From positions 1 to 40,195 of IMG/VR virus record IMGVR_UViG_3300020215_000041: DNA of 40,195 bases; one strand, 5' to 3'. Under the pieces are notes generated by a model. It worked only from the letters and a program-made list of their open reading frames with translations. It had not been told where the DNA came from and searched no databases. Position numbers and translations under genes: made by a program. This document shows positions 1-4,661 of the stretch, in pieces. The stretch comes from a virus. How positions within the stretch are numbered: the stretch's first letter is position 1; every line of letters begins with the position of its first letter.

Positions 1-127
1 CCGGAAATGTTATCGATGATTTAATCAGTAAAACTCCCTCCGAAAACGTCAAGTTTTTGCTTTTTTCAGAGCTTGCCGATGTCCAACCGATCGCTTTATC
101 CGAAATGCCCGAAACCTATCTCCGTGC
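1..127. repeat. Terminal direct repeat, left copy
   Basis: Bases 1-127 are identical to 40069-40195. One open reading frame continues through the overlap without interruption, so this is a circular closure and not two genes. The length 127 equals a common largest k-mer in de Bruijn assemblers, so I infer an assembly overlap on a circular or circularly permuted molecule and not a biological terminal repeat. Confidence 0.95.
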
Positions 128-629
128 CGGAAATGGCAGGATCTTCTATATGCTCAAGACCTACACCATCAAGCAAATCGATGTGTTTAGGAACGAGGTA
201 TTTTTACAGATGAAGGATAACCCGGCCAAAGCTTTAGGTAACCTTGTAAGACTCTCTGCATTGCTCATTTTTGCTAATGCCACAGCTGACGTGATTAAGG
301 ACTTCCTGCTTGGGCGGCCTATGGATTCTGAAGACGAGGACTATTGGACTACCAAACTGGTAGACAACATCATCCGTTTATTTGGTATCAGCAAATATAG
401 CCTTTACCGATTCAAAAAGGATGGTGTCTCTGAGGGAATCTCAAGCATTGTACTGCCTCCGATATTCAATTTCGTAGCCCGCGGCGCCAAAGATATCGAC
501 AAGGCCATGAAGGATGACGGGGAATTTGAGGCACATCAGGCCGAGATTATTCAGAGCGTTCCGCTTCTCGGTAAGCTCTATTATTGGTGGTTCGGTGGCG
601 GCAGAAAAAAAATAGAGGACGAGGCTTAA
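1..629 (+). CDS. Giant internal virion (ejection) protein, C-terminal part
   Basis: This is the 3' end of the gene that starts at 36612 and crosses the circle junction. An ATG at 57 is internal and not a start. The segment carries a pattern I associate with the C-terminal part of LPD38-type large polyvalent virion proteins: a stretch containing QPIALSEMPETYL, then GRIFYMLKTYTIKQIDV, then a hydrophobic ALLIFANATADVIKDFLLGR segment. A second hydrophobic region (SIVLPPIFNFVARG) and a tryptophan-rich tail ending in GGGRKKIEDEA follow. By analogy with T7 gp16 it should be packaged in the capsid and ejected into the host with DNA. Its stop overlaps the stop of a convergent minus-strand ORF (626-766). 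Confidence 0.85.
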   Translation, partial: GNVIDDLISKTPSENVKFLLFSELADVQPIALSEMPETYLRAGNGRIFYMLKTYTIKQIDVFRNEVFLQMKDNPAKALGNLVRLSALLIFANATADVIKDFLLGRPMDSEDEDYWTTKLVDNIIRLFGISKYSLYRFKKDGVSEGISSIVLPPIFNFVARGAKDIDKAMKDDGEFEAHQAEIIQSVPLLGKLYYWWFGGGRKKIEDEA

Positions 630-766
630 CGATGTTCGATGTCTGGCTCGTAAGGATCGGGATGGTTCCATTTGTAATAAAAGGCAGCCCCAAGAACGCC
701 GATTATCATGGTCCAGGCGATAATCAACGCCAAGATCGATTTCCAGGTATGTTTTTCTTTTTGCAT
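626..766 (-). CDS. Small single-pass membrane protein (46 aa)
   Basis: Read on the minus strand from ATG at 766 to TAA at 626. It has a short basic N-terminus (MQKEKHTWK), one clear hydrophobic helix (about residues 10-31, SILALIIAWTMIIGVLGAAF) and a proline- and acid-rich hydrophilic tail. No family is recognised. The ATG directly abuts the T-run of the hairpin at 773-793, and no Shine-Dalgarno is visible, so how it would be expressed is unclear. Codon choice and the clean helix argue for a real gene. It would follow the secreted protein at 800-991 as a minus-strand pair converging on the late operon. Confidence 0.5.
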   Translation of the reverse strand: MQKEKHTWKSILALIIAWTMIIGVLGAAFYYKWNHPDPYEPDIEHR

Positions 767-793
767 AAAAAAGCGGGGGCATTTAGCCCCCGC
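767..793 (-). terminator. Intrinsic terminator of the minus-strand moron
   Basis: A perfect 8-bp stem GCGGGGGC/GCCCCCGC (773-780 with 786-793) has a 5-base loop. On the minus strand it is followed by six T (767-772). It lies just after the stop of the 800-991 gene. On the plus strand only a weak TTTT follows, so it may work weakly in both directions for the late operon too. Confidence 0.8.
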
Positions 794-799
794 AAGTTT

Positions 800-991
800 T
801 CAGTCGTTCCAACCGAGAGTGTTTGCGTTATTCCACGAATTTCCATCATTGGAAGTATCGCGGTAATGGCTCGATACATACGTTCCATTGCTGCGGGTAT
901 AGCCTTTGATGCGCTTGATCTGGGCATACGCAGGAGAGGCGAGGCTTGATACAAACGCGAACAGGGCGAACGCTAGAACTACTTTCTTCAT
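800..991 (-). CDS. Secreted small protein (63 aa), moron-type
   Basis: Minus-strand gene starting at ATG 991 behind a strong AGGAGG six bases upstream. Residues 1-23 are a textbook Sec signal peptide (MKKVVLAFALFAFVSSLASPAYA, cleavage after AYA is likely). The mature part of about 40 residues, with GYTRSNGTYVSSHYR followed by Asp/Asn-rich sequence, matches a small secreted domain of unknown function common in bacteria, and seen by me in other short exported proteins. It is opposite in strand to all surrounding late genes and has its own terminator, so it is probably expressed from the prophage independently of the lytic programme. Function unknown. Confidence 0.8.
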   Translation of the reverse strand: MKKVVLAFALFAFVSSLASPAYAQIKRIKGYTRSNGTYVSSHYRDTSNDGNSWNNANTLGWND

Positions 992-1073
992 GTTGTCCTC
1001 CTTTTATGTTGGGCATGAACAGAAATAGCGTACCACACAAAATTAAGCTTAGGGAAAAAGGAGTAAATTAAAG

Positions 1074-1442
1074 ATGTCAGGCCCGGATGGGGTAGACAGA
1101 AGGCGCTCGGACGACGAGTTCAAAATAAATCTATTAAGGAAGCTTGATGCCATTGAGTATGAAGGAAAGGCCATGAAGACCGAGCTTTTGAATCTTTCAA
1201 AAAGCGTCGAACACTCGAACGCCAATACAAAAGCCTTCAAGGTCTTGATCGACGAGGACATTCAGAACCTTCGTGTAGCGATCCAAGGCGACGAGGGGAA
1301 GGGAATCGTTGGTCTTGCCTCGCGCTTTTCAACGCTCATCCATGAGCTTTCCGAGCATATCATTCAGGATCGATGGGCTTATGGGATCATGATCACGCTT
1401 CTTATAACCACACTCGGATGGACGGTGTTTCATGCCAAATAA
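1074..1442 (+). CDS. Tail-anchored coiled-coil protein, lysis-cassette candidate (122 aa)
   Basis: A charged N-terminal half with heptad-like spacing (about residues 15-90) is followed by one C-terminal membrane segment (about residues 100-118, YGIMITLLITTLGWTVF) and three residues, FHAK at the end. This topology, cytosolic coil plus C-terminal anchor, fits a holin or holin-regulator partner. It lies at the end of the late region and overlaps the next ORFs. The start is behind GGAG with a 10-base gap, which is long. No specific family is recognised, so the lysis role is inferred from position and shape. Confidence 0.7.
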   Translation: MSGPDGVDRRRSDDEFKINLLRKLDAIEYEGKAMKTELLNLSKSVEHSNANTKAFKVLIDEDIQNLRVAIQGDEGKGIVGLASRFSTLIHELSEHIIQDRWAYGIMITLLITTLGWTVFHAK

Positions 1443-1459
1443 AGCAGGAGGACGCATAG

Positions 1460-1507
1460 ATGCAAAGCGGGTCCAAAAAAGGCCGCAAAGGCCGGAAGGG
1501 GTACTAA
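1460..1507 (+). CDS. Tiny basic peptide (15 aa)
   Basis: A 16-codon ORF encodes MQSGSKKGRKGRKGY. It sits behind a strong GGAGG (about 1448-1452), and its stop overlaps the ATG of the next gene (TAATG at 1505-1509). Lys/Gly-rich micro-ORFs of this kind occur in many phage late regions. The tight coupling suggests its translation delivers ribosomes to the holin candidate. It could instead be only a coupling leader. Confidence 0.5.
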   Translation: MQSGSKKGRKGRKGY

Positions 1508-1683
1508 TGCCTACGAATAGAACAACCTGGATGGTCATATTGGCGGCGATTTCCGCAGCCGCTATTTATGCTCAGACGGTCGTAACAAACGGATTTGATT
1601 TTGGTGAGTTCATCAAATTCGTTAATTCCGAGGCCGTGATCGCAGCTCTCGGATTCTTAAGGGCAGCCGTCGCAAAAAAGTAA
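1507..1683 (+). CDS. Small membrane protein, putative holin (58 aa), zero-frame product
   Basis: ATG 1507 follows GGAAGGGG by a few bases and is coupled to the 15-aa ORF. One clear membrane segment (residues 8-26, WMVILAAISAAAIYAQTVV) and a second weakly hydrophobic helix (about 40-54, EAVIAALGFLRAAV) give a class II-like holin shape. A longer ORF from ATG 1432 is open in this frame but lacks as good a ribosome binding site. The ORF ends GCA AAA AAG TAA, that is, a stop directly after an A AAA AAG slippery heptamer (see frameshift site). The short product therefore probably coexists with a longer one. The holin role is inferred. Confidence 0.65.
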   Translation: MPTNRTTWMVILAAISAAAIYAQTVVTNGFDFGEFIKFVNSEAVIAALGFLRAAVAKK

Positions 1684-1740
1684 CGCCGCGGACTCTCCAC
1701 CAGTTAGATGCGCTACTTCTCGCGCTAAAACTGGTGGGGA
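1659..1740 (+). promoter_or_regulatory. Candidate programmed -1 ribosomal frameshift signal (dnaX-like)
   Basis: Four parts line up. An SD-like AAGGG (1659-1663) lies 10 bases upstream of a perfect A AAA AAG slippery heptamer in the correct phase (1674-1680). The zero-frame stop TAA follows immediately (1681-1683). Thirteen bases after the heptamer a 12-bp stem begins (1694-1705 with 1729-1740, eleven Watson-Crick pairs and one G-U). The -1 frame is open through this point to 1961. E. coli dnaX uses the same heptamer, also preceded by GC, with an upstream SD and a downstream hairpin. The 13-base spacer is longer than usual. Confidence 0.7.
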
Positions 1741-1961
1741 ATGTCCGCATTGAAACCGGCCGCCTATACACTCCTGACGGCACCCCTTACGCCGGCTTCA
1801 AGGTGACTATCGGATCGGTGCTAGACCCCTCCTCAGTCAAACGCACCTACACCGATATAGAGGCTATTTTCCAAAAGAATAAGACTCCCTATAAGATTCA
1901 CGAAGAATTTAGGGAGGGTAGCAAGTTCAAGTCTTATACGATCGAAACCGGCCCAATATAA
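1680..1961 (+). CDS. Trans-frame extension of the putative holin (93 aa after the -1 shift)
   Basis: The frame opens at 1626 after a stop and contains no ATG, GTG or TTG until GTG 1734, which lacks a ribosome binding site and would cut off a coding-looking stretch (VTPRTLHQLDALLLALKL). A -1 shift at 1674-1680 joins it to the 58-aa membrane protein and gives a 151-residue protein. The soluble domain is small and beta-rich in appearance, ending YTIETGPI; no family is recognised. As a membrane-anchored version of the same protein it could regulate hole formation or reach the periplasm, depending on topology. If frameshifting is wrong, the ORF is a 75-aa hypothetical protein from GTG 1734. Confidence 0.6.
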   Translation, partial: VTPRTLHQLDALLLALKLVGNVRIETGRLYTPDGTPYAGFKVTIGSVLDPSSVKRTYTDIEAIFQKNKTPYKIHEEFREGSKFKSYTIETGPI

Positions 1962-1963
1962 CC

Positions 1964-1992
1964 TTGACAGACAATTAAAATTTCTTAATAAT
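1964..1992 (+). promoter_or_regulatory. Sigma70-type promoter for integrase
   Basis: A perfect -35 TTGACA (1964-1969) and an AT-rich -10 region TAATAAT (1986-1992), 16-17 bases apart, directly follow the lysis cassette and precede the integrase. The -10 is imperfect. Confidence 0.5.
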
Positions 1993-2137
1993 CACCCCTT
2001 CGTAATTTAGCCCATTTATACGCTTTTAAGGCCAGTTCAGCACTTTTGAACCCCTAGCTTTGGCCTCGCCTGGGAATCGCCATCGGATTGCCCACAGGCC
2101 GCCCCTTTGATGGTAAAAAAGACCCTCAAGGGAAGCC
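1993..2137 (+). other. Integrase leader with nested inverted repeats
   Basis: No ORF is seen here. Inverted repeats are AGGCCA/TGGCCT (2029-2034 with 2061-2066) enclosing GTTCA/TGAAC (2035-2039 with 2047-2051), and TGGGAATC/GATTGCCCA (2071-2094) enclosed by GGCCT/AGGCC (2062-2066 with 2096-2100). The GGCCT arm is shared, so the two folds compete. Being next to the integrase, the region could hold attP arm or core sites, or a leader that controls integrase translation. No tRNA-like core was identified. Confidence 0.35.
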
Positions 2138-3085
2138 ATGCCACCAATCAATAACCGATTTAAAAAGCCAACATTATCCGAAGATCTTTTAGCGGATTAT
2201 CTGACATACCTTTCAGACCTTGCTCAGATGACCCCCGATTCCATCCGGCATAACCGGCGCTGGATCGAACGAATTGAGGAGGCCTATGGAGGATCTATTC
2301 TGGGTGCCCAGACGGCCTCTCAAGTGAATGCTGCCATCCTTGAGGTGGCAAAGACCCGAAAAGTCGCCTATAACGGATCTCCTCAATCAGAGGATACTGG
2401 CCAATTGAAGTTTAGGCTTGGCCGGGCGGTCGTCGGATATATGCGTTGGGCCTATTCTGAAAACTTTATCCAAAAGAATATCTACCAAAAAAATCCATTT
2501 AGAAGACCTCATAGCCCTGAGGCAAATTGGCATGATGAGGAGAGGACCATGGCTTTATATAAGGATGAGAGTTTTTCTTTATATGATCGCGCTCTGATTC
2601 GCTTTCTTATAGATACCGGCTGCCGGGTGGGGGAGATGTGCCAAATCAAGCTTGAGGATGTTGATCTTGATAATGGACACGCGAGGATCTTTATGCCAAA
2701 GGTCAAACGCCTTAAAGATGTCCCGTTATCAGAGCATACCTGTAAAACCTTGAAGGCTCTAATAAAACGTAGGCGGCACACTCCGTTTTTATTCCACAGT
2801 AGGCAAAGTGCCACCATAAGCCCTAACGCAGTGAGGATTCGCCTAAGAAAGTTGGGTCAGAAATTGGGCTATAGGATCAACCCTCATTCCTTCCGACACG
2901 CGGCCGGAACATTATGGGTAAAACACCATGGCGAGATACAAGCTCAAAAGCTTTTAGGCCATGTGGACCATGCGGCCACCGCAAGATACACGCATTATCT
3001 CTTGAAGGACCTCAAAGAAATGCAAAGTGCAATTTACGAGGGAAGGCTGGCGCCCAGAGAGTTAGTATCCGCGTCCAAAAAATAA
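2138..3085 (+). CDS. int: Tyrosine-recombinase integrase
   Basis: A 315-residue protein of typical phage integrase length. An N-terminal SAM-like core-binding domain (about residues 10-110) precedes the catalytic domain. The catalytic set is complete: R163 (TGCRVGEM), a lysine near 188-190 in the beta-hairpin, H250 and R253 (HSFRH), H275 (LGHVDH) and nucleophile Y284 (ARYTHY). It should carry out site-specific integration and excision between attP and a host attB. Start ATG follows AAGGGA. No excisionase is recognised nearby; the small ORFs just downstream are candidates. Confidence 0.95.
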   Translation: MPPINNRFKKPTLSEDLLADYLTYLSDLAQMTPDSIRHNRRWIERIEEAYGGSILGAQTASQVNAAILEVAKTRKVAYNGSPQSEDTGQLKFRLGRAVVGYMRWAYSENFIQKNIYQKNPFRRPHSPEANWHDEERTMALYKDESFSLYDRALIRFLIDTGCRVGEMCQIKLEDVDLDNGHARIFMPKVKRLKDVPLSEHTCKTLKALIKRRRHTPFLFHSRQSATISPNAVRIRLRKLGQKLGYRINPHSFRHAAGTLWVKHHGEIQAQKLLGHVDHAATARYTHYLLKDLKEMQSAIYEGRLAPRELVSASKK

Positions 3086-3098
3086 TTTCATTTTGTGC

Positions 3099-3127
3099 TT
3101 GATATCGGCTAACCGTTAGCGTATAAT
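3099..3127 (+). promoter_or_regulatory. Early promoter P1 with palindromic operator
   Basis: TTGATA (3099-3104), a 17-base spacer and perfect TATAAT (3122-3127). The spacer holds the palindrome GCTAACCGTTAGC (3108-3120, 6-bp arms around one base), which overlaps the space RNA polymerase occupies. GTTAGC also abuts the -10 of the second early promoter at 4145-4173. Further half-sites lie at 3163-3170 (GCTAACGG) and 3524-3529. I infer control by one repressor. Confidence 0.85.
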
Positions 3128-3154
3128 TTGGGTGTAAGAGAAAAGGAGGTAGAA

Positions 3155-3301
3155 ATGAGAAAGCTAACGGCGAAGGAAAAACTGGACCTTCTCTTGAAGG
3201 CTCAGGAGAAGTTAAACGATCAATCCGTCATTGACGATCTGACGCTTGGTGGGATCCTTCCACTTGGCGAGGTCTTCGTGACCGAAACGGAGGCTGCATG
3301 A
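3155..3301 (+). CDS. Small early protein (48 aa)
   Basis: First gene after promoter P1, starting at ATG 3155 behind AAGGAGG. It begins MRKLTAKEKLDLLLKAQEKL, a charged amphipathic helix, and continues with a more hydrophobic acidic tail. No family recognised. The second to fourth codons contain a copy of the operator half-site GCTAACGG. The stop overlaps the next start (ATGA). Candidates for the role are excisionase-like or regulatory peptide, but nothing in the sequence decides this. Confidence 0.65.
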   Translation: MRKLTAKEKLDLLLKAQEKLNDQSVIDDLTLGGILPLGEVFVTETEAA

Positions 3302-3522
3302 AGGACGGAATAGTGAACGGCAAGAACGGCCTGGTCTGCGCGTTCTGCGGCGCCACCAAGAACGAGGTTTCGTTCTTCATCGGCGCCACCAGGGAGCCTG
3401 ACTGGTGCATGATCTACGGCACAGGCAAGATGGCGTGCCCCGCGTGTTACCCGAAGGCGGCCATAGAGGGTGTGAAGGCCGTGGACAAGGCAATCGAGAG
3501 ATACAACAAGGAGGTCGCGTGA
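3298..3522 (+). CDS. ClpX-type zinc-binding domain protein (74 aa)
   Basis: Residues 14-30 (CAFCGATKNEVSFFIGA) closely follow the start of the ClpX N-terminal zinc-binding domain, whose pattern is C-x-F-C-G-(K)-x-x-x-E-V-x-x-(L)-I-A. The second pair is C47-P-A-C50, giving C-x2-C-x29-C-x2-C; in ClpX the middle gap is about 18, so this one has a longer loop. No AAA+ ATPase follows; the protein ends in a helix (about 53-72). In ClpX this domain dimerises and binds adaptors and substrates. A free-standing version could dock on ClpX or its adaptors. It could also be an unrelated zinc ribbon. Coupled ATGA to the preceding gene. Confidence 0.7.
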   Translation: MKDGIVNGKNGLVCAFCGATKNEVSFFIGATREPDWCMIYGTGKMACPACYPKAAIEGVKAVDKAIERYNKEVA

Positions 3523-3770
3523 CGCTAACTAAGGAAGACGGCTTAAAGGTGGCGATCAAGCAGATTGCTTTCTACGCCGCGAACTGGTTCACCGAATACG
3601 CCAAGAGAGAGACGTTCATCGAGGAAGCCACGACCGCGGTGATCGAATCGTACCTCGCAGCCAAGGATGGCTACGGGGTTAAGAGAGGCGTCGAGCTTGA
3701 ACGGATCGCCTACAAAGCCAACGGGAAGACCGAGGCAGAGTTCAGAGCCTACCTCGTCTCCCAAGACTAA
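3519..3770 (+). CDS. Hypothetical early protein (83 aa)
   Basis: GTG start at 3519, four bases after AAGGAGGT and overlapping the previous stop; this start is clearly marked. The protein is helical and charged, with a central segment AIKQIAFYAANWFTEYAKRE and an acidic C-terminal half. No domain recognised. It belongs to the P1 operon. Confidence 0.65.
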   Translation: MTLTKEDGLKVAIKQIAFYAANWFTEYAKRETFIEEATTAVIESYLAAKDGYGVKRGVELERIAYKANGKTEAEFRAYLVSQD

Positions 3771-3780
3771 GGAGAGTTGC

Positions 3781-4038
3781 ATGACTAAGCACACGAAGGG
3801 GCCGTGGAGATGGGAGAAATCACGTTCGCTCCATCATTTGCAAGGGCCGAGAGGTTCGCTCGGTATTAGCACCGGAAAAGAACTAGACGCCAACGCCGCC
3901 CTCATCGCCGCCGCGCCGGAGCTTTTGGAGGCGTTGAAAGGATTGATTGACTGCAACCTGATGCGGAATCTCGTCGGCGGCTATCAATTTCAGATCGAGC
4001 AAGCCGAGAAGGCCATCGCCAAAGCGGAGGGGCGGTAA
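3781..4038 (+). CDS. Phage hypothetical protein of the common HTxGPW family (85 aa)
   Basis: Starts MTKHTKGPWRWE and contains ANAALIAAAPELLEALKGL, followed by a helix ending AIAKAEGR. This combination (an HT-GPW start, then a DA-x-LIAAAPELLEAL motif) marks a widespread small phage protein of unknown function. Start ATG follows GGAGAG. Its stop overlaps the next ATG (TAATG). Confidence 0.8.
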   Translation: MTKHTKGPWRWEKSRSLHHLQGPRGSLGISTGKELDANAALIAAAPELLEALKGLIDCNLMRNLVGGYQFQIEQAEKAIAKAEGR

Positions 4039-4148
4039 TGGATCAAGCAATGCTGCTCCGTTCGCTATACGAAGACTTCAACGGTGATCAAAATGCGTGG
4101 TACGAATACTACGGCGCGGAGATTGATTATGCCTTCGGGCTTGCTTGA
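4038..4148 (+). CDS. Tiny acidic protein (36 aa)
   Basis: ATG 4038 overlaps the previous stop, with GGGGCGG upstream. The product is acidic and aromatic (EDFNGDQNAWYEYYGAEIDY). No family recognised. Its stop codon lies inside the -35 box of the next promoter. Confidence 0.5.
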   Translation: MDQAMLLRSLYEDFNGDQNAWYEYYGAEIDYAFGLA

Positions 4149-4173
4149 CAATCCGTTAGCCGTTAGCTATAAT
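4145..4173 (+). promoter_or_regulatory. Early promoter P2 with GTTAGC operator repeats
   Basis: A full consensus sigma70 promoter: TTGACA (4145-4150), 17 bases, TATAAT (4168-4173). The spacer carries CCGTTAGC twice in direct orientation, overlapping by one base (4153-4160 and 4160-4167), the second abutting the -10. The same octamer is the right half of the P1 palindrome. Transcription should start near 4180, right at the next ATG. Confidence 0.85.
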
Positions 4174-4182
4174 ACCCTCACC

Positions 4183-4323
4183 ATGAAACGTGAAATCATT
4201 TGTGAGGTATGCAGCAAGAAGAAGTCGGTATCAAGATCCGACGCAAAGTATTGTTCGGCCCGATGCAAAAATATCGGGTGGGCATTGAAGAAGGCAAGTA
4301 AGTTGACAAACAAAAAGAAGTAG
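4183..4323 (+). CDS. Small Cys4 zinc-finger protein, probably leaderless (46 aa)
   Basis: Starts at ATG 4183, ten bases after the -10 box, so the mRNA should begin within about three bases of the start codon. There is no Shine-Dalgarno. Cysteines at 7, 10, 24 and 28 (ICEVC and AKYCSARC) form a short treble-clef-like zinc finger of a type common in phage and bacterial small proteins. The C-terminus is strongly basic (KKASKLTNKKK), compatible with nucleic-acid binding. A longer ORF from 4084 is open but has no support. It may be a regulator of the early region; function not shown by sequence. Confidence 0.7.
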   Translation: MKREIICEVCSKKKSVSRSDAKYCSARCKNIGWALKKASKLTNKKK

Positions 4324-4339
4324 TATAGGGTGAATGCGC

Positions 4340-4516
4340 TTACATGACGACACTCAAATCCGCTAAACCAATTTTCAAGTTGAATGCCCCGGAGGCAAGC
4401 GATTCCTTCCTGGGATGCGGATCCCGAGTGTCGTCCTCCGTGGGCGCTTTTACCTCGCCTGGGCCTATCTCTATCGTTTCGTAGTACCAGTTGTCGAATC
4501 CCTTTGGCCTCGCCAT
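4340..4516 (-). CDS. Possible minus-strand small protein (58 aa)
   Basis: On the minus strand ATG 4516 opens an ORF beginning MARPKGFDNWYYETIEIG, with a charged middle (DDTRDPHPRKES) and a hydrophobic end. Composition looks protein-like, better than the plus-strand ORF through the same bases. There is no Shine-Dalgarno and no clear minus-strand promoter, so support is weak. It would be divergent to the tandem terminators. Confidence 0.3.
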   Translation of the reverse strand: MARPKGFDNWYYETIEIGPGEVKAPTEDDTRDPHPRKESLASGAFNLKIGLADLSVVM

Positions 4517-4563
4517 TTGAGGTAAGGTAAGACAAAAGGTAGTTAACGAAAGATAAGAGATAG

Positions 4564-4598
4564 GCCCAGAGCCGAAAGGTTCTGGGCTTTTGTTTTTT
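4564..4598 (+). terminator. Intrinsic terminator 1 of the early region
   Basis: A 10-bp stem (4564-4573 with 4578-4587, one G-U pair) is capped by a GAAA tetraloop and followed by TTTTGTTTTTT. Confidence 0.9.
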
Positions 4599-4634
4599 GG
4601 CCCCGGTCGCTTTCGGCGATACGGGGCCTTTTTT
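4599..4634 (+). terminator. Intrinsic terminator 2 of the early region
   Basis: Stem GGCCCCG/CGGGGCC (4599-4605 with 4622-4628) with an inner TCGC/GCGA stem, followed by TTTTTT. It starts directly at the end of terminator 1, making a tandem stop between the operator-controlled genes and the recombination genes. Confidence 0.9.
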
Positions 4635-4661
4635 ATTGGGCCCTCTTAAAAGGGGGAAGCG

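Noticed and set aside
441-782. 113-aa minus-strand ORF across the end of the ejection protein gene
   Set aside because: It overlaps the real plus-strand gene and the terminator hairpin and has no family character. The better minus-strand reading here is the 46-aa membrane ORF in another frame.
1432-1683. Long form of the holin candidate from ATG 1432
   Set aside because: The extra 25 residues (KRVQKRPQRPEG) are out-of-frame translation of the 15-aa ORF region. ATG 1507 has the better ribosome binding site and is coupled to that ORF.
1993-2137. attP core as a tRNA 3' end next to the integrase
   Set aside because: The inverted repeats include a GTTCA segment, but no tRNA 3'-half pattern can be followed. 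Position alone is not enough to call the core.
4344-4484. 46-aa plus-strand ORF beginning MTTLKSAKPIFKL
   Set aside because: Poor ribosome binding site, serine-rich product without family character; the minus-strand ORF over the same bases looks more like protein.
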